From positions 120,880-184,879 of the forward strand of contig MNCI01037735.1 in NCBI GenBank assembly GCA_015680685.1: a stretch of DNA of 64,000 nt. The letters run 5' to 3'. The notes beneath the pieces are model-generated. The model did no database searches, was not told the origin of the DNA, and was given only the letters and a program-made list of their open reading frames with translations. Positions 10,655-23,439 of this stretch are shown one piece after another. The stretch comes from Gnetum montanum. Taxonomy: Eukaryota > Streptophyta > Gnetopsida > Gnetales > Gnetaceae. Position numbers and translations under genes: made by a program. Numbering within the stretch: the stretch's first letter is position 1; each line of letters starts with the position of its first letter.

Positions 10655-12110
10655 GAAGTACTTGGATCTATGAAGAAACTGTTGTTTCTTCCTAAAGTCC
10701 AGCTCCTGTGGTGTTTGTTGAGTAAGGAGATAGGTGAGAATGCTACTATACTAGTTTGTCTTTGTGGGATGGTTATTCACTACATCAGCAAAGAGGGCTT
10801 CATCAGGAAAATGATCAGACATTACATATTCATCCTCTTTGTTGTCCCAGCGCAACTGAGATAAATGATCTGCAACTACATTCTCAGTGCCTTTTCGATC
10901 GATCATCATTAGATCGAACTCCTGTAGGATTACCAACCATCGTATAATACGAGGGCTAACCATTGGCTTGTTCATGAGGAATCGGATTGCACTATGATCC
11001 GTGTCGATGAACACTTTCTAACCTAACACATAGTGTCTAAACTTATCCAGTGAAAATACTATAGCCATTAATTCTTTCTCTATAGTTATGTAGTTAAGTT
11101 GTGCACCAGCGATACTTCTACTTGCACAGTGGATGTAGTAAGGACATTTTTGGTCATCTAACTGTGTAAGTATGGCTCCTAAAGCATAACTGGATGTGTC
11201 GATCATTATGTCGAACAATTTGGACTAGTCAGGAGCTTGTAGAATGGGAGTTTCTACAAGCTTTCATTTCAGAGTTTGGAATGCTCTTTCACATTCCCTG
11301 GTCCATTCAAATGGTATGTCCTTCTTTGTTAGCTCTACCAATGGTTTGGCAACCTTGGAGAAGTTCTCAATGAATCTTGTATAGTAGCTAGTGTGTCCAA
11401 GGAATGACCAAATGTCTTTGACAGTTTTTGGTTGACGGGTGATTCCTTGGATAACCCTAATTTTATCTAGGTCTACCTCTATTCTTGCATTTGAAACCTT
11501 ATGCCCAAGTACTATTCCTTCTTGGACCATTAAATGGATTTTCTTCTAGTTGAGCCTTAAATTGGTTTCTACACATCTTTTCAGCACTTGCTCTAATTGG
11601 TCCAAGGCTTGATCGAAACTTGTTCCATAGGTGGAGAAGTCATCCATAAAGAATTCCACTCTATTCCCTATCTACTGTTGGAATATGCTTAGAACTAGAC
11701 GTTAAAACATAGCAGGAGCATTACACAAGCCAAACAACATTTTTTTATATGCAAACGTTCCCCAAGGACTAGTGAATGTTGTCTTGGCTTGGTCTTCTAG
11801 GGCTATCCGTATTTGGTTGTATCCACTATAGCCATCCAAAAAACTGTAATAGCGATGCCCTGCTATGGTGTCTAAGACTTGGTCAATGAATGGCAATGGA
11901 AAGTGATCCTTAAATGTTGTCATGTTCAGCAGCCTAAAATCTATGCACATCCTCCATTTGCATTCCTTTTTAGGCACGATCACCAAAGGGCTAACCCATT
12001 CGCTATCAGCAATGGGATATATGAACGTAGCCTTAAGAAGCTGTTCTATTTCTTCTTTTACTACTTGCTTCAATTTTGGGTTCAATCACCTCTGCGGTTG
12101 TTTTTGAGGT
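10655..12110 (-). pseudogene. Element B reverse transcriptase and RNase H
   Basis: RT runs from about 12085 (MNPKLKQVVKEEIEQLL) through WRMCIDFRLLN, FPLPFIDQ and FLDGYSGYNQI to FGLCNAPAMF. A stop follows near 11702, then the active-site FMDDF near 11650 and LGHKVS and FLGHTSYYTRFI further on. RNase H begins near 11218 (IMIDTSSYALGAIL), with YYIHCASRSI and AQLNYITIEKELMA, and ends near 10.8 kb with NVVADHLSQL. At least four stops lie between the blocks. Confidence 0.88.
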
Positions 12111-12235
12111 TTCATGGAGGGGTCAGTGTAAATCCTATGCTAGCATATCCTAGGATCTATTCCAGTTAATTCAGGATATGACAAGGCAAAGGCTTTTGAT
12201 CACTTGTTGATTACTTTCAGTAGTCTTCCTTTTTT

Positions 12236-13255
12236 TTGGAAACAAGTCTTGCGTTGATGATTACCAATTTTCCATTTTCAAGGGTCATATATTCCAGACT
12301 GGTGGGCAATGGTTTCAATTCTAGGGGCTTTTGTTTAAATTTTTTAGGAATTTCCAACTTCCCCCAGTTGATGTTTTCAAGGCTAAGGCTTGGAAGTTGG
12401 CAACAGACTTGCTCTAGTGCGTCTATGCTTTTGATGTAAGTGCAGGTTATTCACTCAATTACTTCCATGCACATTAGTGAGTTACTCTCTTGATCAGCTA
12501 TCAGCCACTGGGTGTCTTCTTGTCGTGTGGCTACTGCATACAGGCACTTTTGTAAGTTAATGTCTTATGCACACTGGTTGCATGCAAGCAATACTAAACT
12601 TTGCACAACCCATGATCTTTGCATGCAATTCCACCCTGTATCACTGTATGCGATGCATAGAACCTTCTTCTTCTCGATCTTCCCAAAATTGTTCTCCTTA
12701 GATATTTCCAGGGAAAGATCGCAGATTCCTAGGTGTGCATCTATAGTACTTAGCCATACTCTTCCCATTATTATTGGGAAGTCCCCTTTACCGTTATTTA
12801 CTTGTATCACTAGGAAATCAGTTGGGTACGACCACCCACACACAGTGGTGACGATGTCCTCCACTAGTTCCAAGGGGAACAGTGATGGACTGGTCAGCCA
12901 GCTCAAGGTAAATATTGCTCTTCTTTAATGGAGGTAGGTTCCAGGCTTTATACATTTCCTGTGATATTAAGTTGACTCCGGAACCTGAGTCCAGAAGAGC
13001 TTTGCATGGCTCATTCCCAGTGATTTGGAGATAGATTAGAGAGCTTCCAGGATCAGAGAATTTCTTAGGAAGGTGGCCAACCTTGATCCAGTCAGTAACA
13101 GCATGTGTTAACATAACCGTATACGTTGAGCTCGGTGTTTTGTTTGAAGGGATCTTTGAAGCTTTATTTGATGGGGAGGCATTCAGAGGTTCGACCACTT
13201 GTGGTTGTAAGGGCTTGGTTGGATTGTTGGCTCTGAAGAAAGGTCTTTTCTTCAT
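12236..13255 (-). pseudogene. Element B protease and spacer to RT
   Basis: The 12818-13255 stretch has the retropepsin motif LLDSGSGVNLI and the upstream VTDWIKVGHLPKKFSD block. A frameshift near 12.85 kb moves the frame to 12565-12906, which holds FPIIMGRVWLSTID. The spacer (12236-12560) contains the conserved TLENGKLVI and leads to RT. The active-site DSG is intact. Confidence 0.8.
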
Positions 13256-15648
13256 ACGGTTGTTAGAACCAATAGCGGGTTGAGGATTTACAGCCCTTGT
13301 GGCATTGTGTTGCTGCGGTTAAGTAGGGAGTTCCCCTTGCATTGCTGGAGCAGGTGGTAATGGAGCTATTAGTGGGAGAGCTACATATGGATTTGAAGGA
13401 TGGTATATTTGTGGGTTATCTTCCCTAGGAGGAGTTCTATAATACTCATGGGCTTGGTAGTGATGTTATGGTGTAACATGACTAACAGAATCACGTGAAG
13501 AGATTAGATGTTGCACGTAGTAGCCATATGGGTCAGGTTGCCAGTAGGGATTCGTTGCCTTAGTGGTGGCATCCCCCATGACTGTGGGTATTGCCACTGT
13601 TGATGTTGCTCAATGGGTTGTGATGGAGTTCCACTTAGATAATATGTTGAAGGTTGGTGGAACTACCTTAGGTTACCTTGGGGATAAGGTAACCGTCAGG
13701 GTGCTTGCCGTTTATATAGTCATGGGTTAAGTGCATACACCCCAAACTCTTGTAGATGTGAGATCACTGGGCAACATTCCTTAGGATGGTTGTATTGGCA
13801 TATCTCACATCCACCATCATTGTCCGTGTCTAAATCCACAACCTCTTCTGTGATGGCCATTTTTCCCTTACCCTTGTTACATGCATTTTCCACTTCTCTC
13901 TTTTTCTTTTTGTCATGGTCACTACCTTGATCCCTAGACTCCTTTACAATTTTAAGAACAGTTTCAAAACTACTATCCAGGGAATCCCACATTTGGTCTA
14001 CCTTTACTGATACTTCTATTGTTAACTTTTGGAGAGGCAAAGTTTTCCTATTCACTATCCCTTCGAGTGATGACTCTTCTTCCTCCTCACAAAATTTCAC
14101 TCCCCTTTTTCGGAGGGAAGGATCTCAGTTGTATTCTTTCACACTTTCTCTCTTTCGTAGCTCACCTTCTTCTTTGGCTACTTACTCTAGCAATCTATGA
14201 ATTTGATGAGACCTAAGCTCTGATAACCTTCCTTGGGTGTACGTCCCAAGGGTTCTTCTTGTTTCATGCCTAAGTCCATCCACGAGATGGCGTAGTTGAT
14301 CCCACTGCGAATAACCATGGCTAGGGCAACGATGTAACAGTGCATAATAGTGGTCCATCGCAGCATCCAAGGGTTCATGATTTCGCTGCTTCCATCCTTG
14401 GATTTGCTTCCACAATTTAGACACTCGGGAGTATGTTTGATACTTATCATTGAACAGTTCTAACATTGTACTCCACCTCTGAATGGATTCCGATTCTAAG
14501 GATCGGTACTAGCCTTCAGCTTCTTTCACTAGTGTCCCTGGGAACAACTTTAATTTTTTCCATTTGTTTTCTATATTTTCAAAGGCACATGCATCATGGA
14601 ATGCTTGTAAATGATTTTGAGGATCAGCATTGTATCCCCCTTAAAATCATGGGATGTTGTTCATGTCTAACCTCTTGATCCTACTATCCTTTTGGTGCCT
14701 TGTTGGAACTCTTACAGCCTCTGTTATATCTAGCATGCTTCTAGTTGCAAGTAGGGGTTCTTCATGATCGTCTCATTCATAGCGTCTATGGTGTCTATGT
14801 AGTTTCCTACTCTCCCTTCTTCTATGCCTTGATTCCTTAGAGTGCCCTCGTCCTTGTTCTCGACTATCTCGTCGATGTCTTTCACTTCGTTTTCCCTTAT
14901 CCTCACGATTGGTTTCCCTATGACTGTGTCCGGACACTAAAGGAGAGGATGAAGGTGATGATGAAGGCAAAGAAGAAGGATAACCATCGCCATTATAGTG
15001 TTTTCTACCTTCTCTTCAGTGGTCTTGGCCTTGATCATGATCATGATCAGAACGTCTGCCCTTATCGTGTGTTCATGTTCCCTCATTGAACACTTCATGT
15101 TCATGGGTATCAGAACCAGGGTTGTGAATAGTAGAGTGGAGGTTCTGATACACTATCTCTTGACCAATGTCAAGAGGAGGAACATTGTTTTGTGGGGGAC
15201 CTATTGAAGCAGGTTTACCATCCTCAATTTCGCTCAAAACGTGTGGAGCTTCATGAGGTCATTTACCCTTCAAGGATGTATGGTATCTCTCCTGTTGCAA
15301 GTTCCTTTGACGTTGCGCTTCTATGGGATGATAGTCCCTTGAGTCATGATTACATGCAATGTATTTTGTATATAAAATTAGCATGCCTATTCGTGTGAGA
15401 GCACGAAGGAGCATGTTGGGGATTGATCTGTCTGGAGGCAACACTATGTTACCCTCCAAGTCTCTCCAACGTAGTTGTTCATCTTGGTGGAGAATAAAGG
15501 TGAAATTGGGTACATACTCATCGGGATGAGTATATACCACACAAAACTATTGAGGAACTAGCGAATCCTAGTTACATGTATTATGCTGACGACTACCTCT
15601 TGTCTTAGTCCTAGGCGGTGAAGCGCTCTTATGCAAAGAAGAAGACAT
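13256..15648 (-). pseudogene. Element B gag polyprotein
   Basis: Start taken at the ATG read from 15648 (MSSSLHK), about 125 bp inside the primer site. Blocks in order: FILHQDEQLRWRD and PPDRSIPNMLLRAL (15.4-15.5 kb); a charged linker; a capsid-like domain (NDKYQTYSRVSKL, LDAAMDHYYALLHRCP, LVDGLRHETRRTL at 14.2-14.5 kb); a CX2CX3HX3C knuckle (CEICQYNHPKEC near 13.8 kb); a Pro/Gln-rich tail. Stops at several points, for example near 14.64 and 15.55 kb. Confidence 0.82.
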
Positions 15649-15772
15649 CTTGTCTTATTCGGTGTGCAATGTCCTATTGTCTCATTTTTCTTTGATTAAC
15701 CCTAAGGGTTTGTTCTAATGTTCCAACGATATGAATGATTTCCTATGTTCTACGCAGCACACAAACAACTAA

Positions 15773-15792
15773 GTCCCTAGCAACGGCGTCAA
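15773..15792 (-). other. Element B primer-binding site (tRNA-Asp type)
   Basis: The minus strand reads TTGACGCCGTTGCTAGGGAC right inside the 5' LTR, close to the complement of the plant tRNA-Asp 3' end. Confidence 0.85.
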
Positions 15793-16600
15793 TGATGAGT
15801 GGCGAGGTACCCCTATACTCAACCATACGAATATGAGCGTTTCACACACGATCCGGTCAAACTCCAAGGACTAAGTGCTTACGCACCTTAATGGCACACT
15901 CAGGGTTAATCAATCATTGTCTTCCCAAACTTACTTTTATTGTCATGATTATATCGTTAAGTAAGCTTAAGGTATATGATTTTTATAGCTTTTGTATTTT
16001 TTATGTCTTCTGCTAATAAAGGAGAGGGAGAGAGAACTAAGTGGCTAACTTACATTAACTATTCATTAACTAGTTTCTAAATGTTCCTAACACTAGTATC
16101 CGTTCCCACTTGTCGTACACATCTTGAACCAGTGCAACACTGCTGGGGCTACCAAACGCTAATAGTTACTGGGTTACCAAGCGCTACACGCATGCTTGAA
16201 GCGGTCGTACTAAGTGTATTTAACTAAGGGGGTTGAAGGTTGAGAGAGATATTAATTAACTAGGAAAGCATTAAACAATCATTAATTACTAATTAGCTTA
16301 ACCTGTATGCTACAAGGTTTATCATAAAGTTCGTCTTTATTGCCATACATAAAATTGTGCTTAGGTACAAATTGCTCAAATAAAGATCCGTTCACTCTAT
16401 GACTCCTACTGCGGGCACACAGAAATAATTCTAACTCTGGAGTGACTAAACTACAAGAATCTGGCTAAGGGTCTAAGTCTAACTACCTTGGAACCAAGGT
16501 CACCGCCTCTTATTTATAGAAGATGAGGCAGGACACAATATCGCGTATGCGATATCACGTGGTGGATGTGATATCGCGTACGCGATATCGTGGCTCATCA
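15793..16600 (-). repeat. 5' LTR of element B
   Basis: 808 bp, termini TGATGAG/CTCATCA, TATA box on the minus strand near 16508-16516, and U3 at 16530-16600 with palindromic gatatc units. Pairs with 5946-6717. Confidence 0.9.
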
Positions 16601-17539
16601 GATACTAAGGTTGTCTTATATCCTTGTAGATCTAACAAAAAATGGAAGTAAGAGTAAAATAAGTGCTACCTTCAAAGGTTGACACAGTTCAAAAATAAAA
16701 AGAGCACAAAATAAATTTTTGGAGGTCCCACTAGAAAGGCATGTTACCTATGCCTAAAGGTAGGTGGCTTCTTAGAAATTTAAAAATAAAAATAAAGTTC
16801 TATGAATAAAACTCCTCCATTGGACAATATGCTAAGTGACAATACCCCTTATAACATTGACAGTCTTACGATTGTAATTCTAAGAGATGAAATGATGTGA
16901 TGTCACTAAAATGTGGTCTGGACTTGGTTCGAATCTTGGACAAAAAGGCTAATGATTACTTTAACCACTAATAAAACATAATAATTCATTATGCCTATGG
17001 TAAAACACCTCACATCCCCATTTCTACAACCCCTTCTAAGTCCATCTCATCTTACTGTTCAAATAGTCATAACTTATGATTTTATGTAACATAGTGTTAT
17101 TTTTCCAAATTGGTGGTACTAACATGTGTGTTTTGCTAAACAAGTCTACGTTACATTCAACTCCTTAAGTACCTAAGGACACTTCTAGGCATGGTTATAC
17201 AAGGGCATTAAGGGTTGGAGCCTACTTTGGGGAGGATCCACTTGTATAACTATTGTATCTTATACTTGCTAAGCAATTCCACATCATCTTGAACCTTTCA
17301 AATATGAATAAATACTTCCCATATTAATTACACTTTTCAACAAATATGAATTCATTACCCTTCTTACCCAACTTATGAACTTTTGTAGCCTGAGATTCCT
17401 TTTCTATGAACTTCCAATGACACGTTTTTACAAAATTGAGCATATATCCATCATCCAAACCCTATGAGAAATCTTAAAACTTTCTAAACATCCAAAGGAG
17501 TCAAATTTTCCCATTAGACCTTTGTGAAAAATGAATTTT

Positions 17540-17700
17540 CTTAGGTTTCGATATTGGATCTACATAGATATCAGATCCTCGATGTCGAGTCCCCAATATC
17601 GGGTCCGCATAGATATCAGATTCCTAATGTTAGGTCCCTGATATTAGATCCCTAATGTCGAGTCCCCGATATCATGTCCCTCAAAACCTATATATATGCG
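17540..17700 (+). promoter_or_regulatory. Internal U3-like segment with TATA box upstream of the C extra ORF
   Basis: A run of gatatc, gatatt and gatgtcgag units (17555-17680) is followed by ctatatatatg at 17688-17698. This is the layout of the U3 promoters in the LTRs, but no LTR end, primer site or duplication is nearby. E has the same arrangement at the same distance from its ORF (about 540-550 bp before the ATG). It may be a dedicated promoter, or a relic LTR fragment inherited by both. Confidence 0.5.
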
Positions 17701-18235
17701 GTAACTTAGATAAATGTTTTACATTTTACATTTTGAGCTAAAGGAAATTTTTGTATTTTTCTTTTCTAAATTAAGCTCTAACCTCTTGGCTTTCCCAAGC
17801 CACATCTCGATCAATATCACTCTGATTTTTGTTATTTTTTAACCTATTTGATCCCAAAGTGCTCAACTTAGTCGTCAAGGGGTGTGCTAGTGAGAAAAAT
17901 CTAAGCCAATGTTTTGAAAAATTCTAACACTCAGAAGGTACTTTAAGGGTAAGTATAAAGAGATAATTGGAATTTTTAAAGAATAATTAAACATACTAAA
18001 GCCAAAACACTCAATTAATGATCTTAAGGACCAATAACCATCATACATAGGGACAAAATGAGCAATTTTAAAGGGTTATCAAGAGATTAATACCTTTGAA
18101 GTAACTTTTTGAAAAATTTTCTAACTCTACAATCATAAACTAAGAACTTAATGAAACCAAGGGTATGAGTAAGGTATGAAATTGTTAAGAATAAATATGA
18201 ATGCCTTAGTAATTTTTAATTCTTAATGATTGCAC

Positions 18236-19141
18236 ATGGCCCCAAGAAGAAGAGGAGCACAAGGAGAACCTTCATAAGAAGTAAGCAAATGACCAAGAGA
18301 CTATGGTAGAGGCTGAAATGGACGACAAGACAAGAAGCATGATCATTTAACATTCATCAAGACACTCCTACTATAGTACAATCAGCCCAAGGAGAGGCAA
18401 ATGAACCACAAGTTGAAAGACAATGCCTCATATTGTCATAGGATTACCTCAAAGCAATTCAAGAAAGATCCATCCTAACCATGATGATCATGGAAATGAA
18501 CTTTGGTCCATTTATGGAAGTTGTTCCTAAAGCGGTACAGACACAACTCCAAGCATCACTACTATGGCCTATCCTATCATAGAATGGTAAATGGTACCGT
18601 GGAGAAACCTATCAATTTTGGAACAACAAGGAAGATGGTACTATTGTTAACATTAGAGCAATCTTAGTATAATTCTCAATCAAGGCAATTGTAGAAGCTT
18701 TGAACATACCTAATGAAGGAGCACGAGTAGCACATCTATCCATCCAATCTAATCCTGAAACTAGAAAGTTATGGCTGAAATGAGATTATGGCAAAGAAGA
18801 TCAAGGCTATCATGAACTAACTCTGGAGGAGAGAATATACTTTAAAATTGGCACTTATCACTTATTCCCAATAAAAGGACTCAATAGACTATCAACTTAC
18901 GTGGCTCAAGGTAGTGCAATACTGATGGGAAAACATAATGCCAACATTGGACAACTATATTTCATGGAAATCCAAAGGTGGTTTAAAGAGAAGAGGGTAG
19001 TGAAGCCAACACTTTCATTCCCTTGCCTTATCAGGAAGCTATGCAAGCAAATTGAAATCCTAGCATGCATCAATGACATTCCTAGGAGAGTCCAAAATGA
19101 TTTTACACTAAGTTGCTCAAACCAACATCACCCAGGAAGGG
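18236..19141 (+). pseudogene. Extra 3' ORF of element C, N-terminal part
   Basis: Start at ATG 18236 (MAPRRRG), matching MAPKRADQ in E. The conserved N-terminal domain follows: GETYQFWNNKEDGTI, a segment ending AIVEALNIPNEGA, then YHLFPIKGLNRLSTY and FPCLIRKLCKQ. These motifs resemble, from memory, the plant transposon-associated domain often annotated next to Athila elements. It is interrupted by stops and frameshifts and cut by insertion of D. It lies where env-like genes sit, but I see no signal peptide or membrane anchor. Confidence 0.65.
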
Positions 19142-19995
19142 TGATAAATTGTGTTTTTCAATACTCTGATATCGGGGTGGCTATGATATTGGGTACACGA
19201 TATTGTGACCCAAGATGCGATATTGTACATTTGATATTGTAGGGTTGCTCCTGAGTCTATAAATACCGTGCCCAAGCGTACAATTGGGAGGAATTTTTCA
19301 TAGTCAAGTAGTGAAACTCTTGTAGTTTGTCCATTTGAAAGTTAGAATATTTTCCAAGTTCCTGCAATAGGAGGTCTAAGTGTGAATGGATCTTTATTCA
19401 AGCATTGATGTACCTAAGCACACCATTGTGTTGGCAATAAAGATGAGCTTTTTGATCCATTCCTTGCAACACTTGATATTTTCTTTCTTATGCATTTACA
19501 TATTATTATTTCGTGCAATTTACATTAATGTTATTTATGCAGCAATTAGTTTTGATTAATTAAGAAATTCGTTAAATTACACAAGCACAACCCCTTCAAC
19601 CATATGTGTGACACTTGGTAGCTTAGATATGATTAGCATTTGATAGCTTAGTAGTGTTTGCATGAAGTTCAAGATGTATTCAGGAAGTGGGAATGATTAC
19701 TTGTGTTAGGATAGATTAGATTATAGTTTACTTAGCAATTAATCACTCTTACTTTTATTCTTGTTCTAGATGCGTAATTCCATAAAAACACACAATAATA
19801 AAAATCATATGCTTCAATCACACTTAACCAAACAATCACATTCCAGAAGTGGGACTAGAAAGACAACGAACAAACAACACACACACACTATTTAGCTCTA
19901 GTGTACTTAGTAACTATAGTCTATAGAATTCGACCGGATTACACATGAACACTTGTGATTCGTATGGTTGGGTGTAGGTACCTTGTCGCTCATCA
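19142..19995 (+). repeat. 5' LTR of element D
   Basis: Begins tgataaattg, ends gctcatca. U3 has gatatc and gatatt units; TATA box tataaatacc at 19258-19267. 854 bp; pairs with 27727-28614. Confidence 0.9.
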
Positions 19996-20016
19996 TTGGT
20001 GCCATTGTTGGGGACT
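19996..20016 (+). other. Element D primer-binding site
   Basis: ttggtgccattgttggggac follows the LTR directly. It is the tRNA-Asp-type site with transition differences from the other copies. Confidence 0.8.
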
Positions 20017-20158
20017 ATAGTTCTTTGTGCGCTATCTAAGCCTAGGAAAATTTAGTTACCTTGTTATTTGAACATGAAGAGTCAAATCCTATGAAAATAA
20101 AAATTCTTATTACTATCATTAAATTAAATATTAATTGCACACTATTTATTAACACAAA

Positions 20159-22640
20159 ATGTCTTCTTCTCATAGGAGCCCATCTTTGCCCAAGGTAGTT
20201 CAAGTACCTCAACAATACCAGGTGGTATATGCTCATCCCAATGTGTATATACTAAACTTTACCTTCATCTTACATCAAGATGAATTGATGTGGTGGTGCG
20301 ATATGGAAGGCAATATTGTGTTGCCACCTAACCGATTTGTTCCAGCAACACTCTAGCTAATGCTCGCACGACACGGGCTTCAACATCTTCATGGAGAATA
20401 CAAGATGTGAGATCCTGGCTGAAGGGATTATCATCCCATTGAAGCGCAAAGATTAAGGGATCATCAGCTGGACCACCAACACAAGCTTATGAAGGGCAAG
20501 GGGTCAAACATCTTTCCACCTCTACTTCAGCCAATTGATGAAGACGATCATTTCTTTAGTGAGTCTCATCTCTTTGACTTTGTTCAAGGAGCCCTCAACC
20601 AAAATGTATAATCCACAATCCATAATTTGGGTTCTGGTCAAAACAAATCCAATGACAAAAATGGATCCAGAGAAGCAAGTCAAGAAAAGGGGGACAAAGG
20701 AGATCATGATCGTAATCGTTGTCGCAAGCATCAAAGGAAGGATGATAGGTGTTAGCATGAAGCAAGTTCCCCTTCTTCTTCCCCTTCATCCTTATCATCT
20801 TCTTCTTCATTTGGTTTAGATCATGGCCACAGAAGAAATAACTATGATGGAGGTGACCGATAGGACTAGAATAATAGAAGGGACTGTCGGGACAATCGTG
20901 ACTGAAGACACAGGCAATCTAGACAGGCCCATCATCAAAAAAGAAGGGCTAGTAGGGAACATCGTAGGCACCACCATCATGGCCTTGATGAACCTCTACT
21001 TGCTACTCGGCGCATGTTAAATATTGTAGAGGATGTGAGGATTCCAACCAGGCACTTAAAGGACAGTAGAATAAAGAGGCTTGATATGAACAATATCCCT
21101 CAATTCGAGGGAGGATATGATGCTAATCCACAAAATCATCTTCACGTCTTCCAAGATGCATGTGCCTTGCAAAATATTAAAAATGATTGGTAAAAGCTAA
21201 AATTATTTTGAAGGACACTTATAAAGGAAGCAGAAAGTTGGTATCAATCCTTAGAACCAAAATCAATCAGGCGATGAAGTACGATGTTGGAACTATTCAA
21301 TGAGAAATATCAAAACATACTCCCAAGTATCCAATTTAAGAAAACAAATTCAAGGATGGAAACAAGGGAATCATGAGTCCTTGGATGCTACTATTGGCTA
21401 ATAGTACTCTCTGTTGCATAGGTGTCCCAGCGATGGATACTCTCAACTTGATCAGCTTCGCCATATCGTAGACGAGTTATTGTCTAAAACTAGAAAAACC
21501 CTTGGAATTTATGCCCAAGGGATATTGACAGAGTTAAGCACCAATCGAATCCAAAAACTAATTAAGCAGGTAGCCAAGAAGGAGGGAGAGTTGAGAAAAC
21601 GTGAAAGTGTAGAAGAACACAACAAGGACCCTTCTATTCGAAAAAGGGGGTTCAATTTTATGACAGTGAGGATGAATTCGCCAAAGATGAGGTGGTAAAT
21701 TAGAAAACCTTGCCATTCCAAAAATTGAAATCATAAATCATAGCCAAGGTTGATCAATTATGGGACTCCATGGACAATAAGTTTCATGCTGTCTTAAAAA
21801 TTCCTGAAGAGTCCAAGGAGCAAAGTGGTGAGCGAGAGCATCGAAGGCACAAGGAAGCTGAATGCACCATATCTAAGGGTAAAGGTAAAATGGCTACAAT
21901 AGAGATGACTACGGATAGCGATTTAGATGATGATAGTGGGTGTGATGTTTGCCAGTATGAACATCCTAAGGGATGTTGTCTAGTTGTATCACACTTGCAG
22001 GAATCTGGGGTGTATGCTTTACATCCATGACTTACACAAAGGCAAACACCCAAAAGATTACCTTATCCACAAGGCAATCCTTGACACTTCCACTAACTGC
22101 AATAGTACTATCCAAGTGGAATTCCTCTGCAACCCTATGAACTATACTAGCAATGGCAGTAACCACAATCGTGGGCATTGCCATCTCCAAATCAGCAATA
22201 CCCTTATCGACAACCAGATCCCTAAAATTATTATGTTTAGCAACCTTCATCTCTAAGGGACTCCTTTAGTCATATTGCTGCTTACCAATCTCACCACTAC
22301 CCTCCTGAAATATACCAATCACCCTATCCACGGAGGGATGCCACCTACTACCCTCATGCACCTCCTATTCCTACACCTACTCCTCCACCTTCTGCATAAC
22401 TATTGCCTACTCCATCCATGCAGGGTGAATTGCTTGCACAACCACAGCAAAGGAACACTACGAGGGCAGTTAACCTACAATTAGTTAACCCATCTAGCGG
22501 ATTGAAACCGTGAACAAAGAAAAGATCATTTTTCCAATCTTGTAGTCCACCAAAGCCCTCGGACACATCGATGGTTGGTAACCCTGCTCCTCCCCCTGCC
22601 TTTGTTTTCTCTTTATTCAAGTCCCCTTCCAACTAAAATC
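20159..22640 (+). pseudogene. Element D gag polyprotein
   Basis: ATG at 20159 (MSSSHRS). Recognisable blocks: FILHQDEL and PPNRFVP near 20.3 kb; RLDMNNIPQFEGGYDANPQNHL near 21.1 kb; HIVDELLSKTRKTLG, LIKQVAKKEGELRKRES at 21.45-21.6 kb; the CX2CX3HX3C knuckle CDVCQYEHPKGC at 21.95 kb followed by SHLQESGVYAL; and a Pro-rich tail to about 22.6 kb. Many stops and frame changes; not expressible as one protein. Confidence 0.8.
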
Positions 22641-22660
22641 CTTCTTGAATCCATACTGTA

Positions 22661-23411
22661 ATGCTAACACATGATGTATCTAATTGGATTCAAGCTAGTA
22701 ACCTACCCAGAAAATTAGCTAATCCCAAAAGTCTCCTAGTTTACTTGCAAATTACTGGGAATGAACCTTGTAAGGCTCTTCTTAACTATGGTTTTAGTGT
22801 TAATTTGATCTTGCATGAGATGTATCTAATGTGGAACCTTCCTCCTTTGAAGAAGAGCAACATCCAATTAGAATTGGCAGACCAGTCCATCACTGTTCCA
22901 TTGGGACTGGTTGAAAACATCGTCACCCTGTTTGTGGGTGGTCATACCCTGTTGATTTCTCAGTAATCAAAGTGGAGAACTGCAAGGTGGACTTTCCAAT
23001 CATTATGAGAAGGGTGTGGTTAAGTACTACTGATGCCAAAATGGGCATTAGAGATCTTTCCTTGGAAATATCAAAATAAAATGAGTTCAAAAAGATTGAG
23101 AAGAAGAGAGTTCCATGTATCACTTACAGCAATTCAGGGTGCCATTGTGTGTAGAAGTTATGGTCAGTAAAGCAAACATCTATCTCTGCATGCAAGCAGT
23201 GTGCACCATAAGATGATATTTAGAGATGTCTATATGTAGCAGCCACAAAATAAGAAGGCACCCAGTGGCTGACAGCTAATGCTAGCAGTAGTACATTATG
23301 CATGGAACCAACTAAGGCCCTAATGTATGAGTACGTTGCAAGTATGGATGAACTCAAACAAGTTCATCACCAGCTCTCCGAAGGAGTAAATGTTGATGTC
23401 AATTAGGGTGA
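22661..23411 (+). pseudogene. Element D protease (active site lost)
   Basis: Homologous to the proteases of A and B, with ITGNEPCKALL followed by NYGFSVNLI where A and B have DSGSGVNLI. The catalytic Asp-Ser-Gly is gone. LELADQSITVPLG and a degraded second block follow, then the Cys-containing spacer to about 23.4 kb. Confidence 0.8.
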
Positions 23412-23439
23412 GCTGGAAATTCCTGACACCATTTCATGT

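Larger units (their letters stand above)
5946..16600 (-). mobile_element. Element B: complete but decayed Athila-like Ty3/gypsy retrotransposon
   Basis: Paired LTRs at 5946-6717 (3') and 15793-16600 (5') are highly similar. The flanks gttac (5941-5945) and gatac (16601-16605) are a 5-bp target duplication with one mismatch. Reading right to left: 5' LTR, tRNA-Asp primer site, gag, protease, RT, RNase H, integrase, a purine tract at the pol end, a 3' noncoding region, terminal purine tract, 3' LTR. An 883-bp solo LTR sits in the 3' region. Coding parts carry many stops and an integrase deletion. Confidence 0.92.
16601..19141 (+). mobile_element. Element C, middle segment (3' noncoding region, internal promoter, first part of extra ORF)
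   Basis: Continues C after the B insertion. From 16601 to 18235 it aligns with the reverse complement of E 37.0-38.5 kb, including tatatccttgtagatct (16617-16633) and the box with ctttggggagga (17200-17252). The extra ORF starts at 18236 and is cut by D at 19141, resuming at 28620. The duplication aaggg flanks D. Confidence 0.8.

Noticed and set aside
17540-18235. Segment of C as a full 5' LTR of a separate non-autonomous element
   Set aside because: No TGATGA/TCATCA ends, no primer site and no target duplication; the same sequence in E lies inside an element with its own LTR pair.
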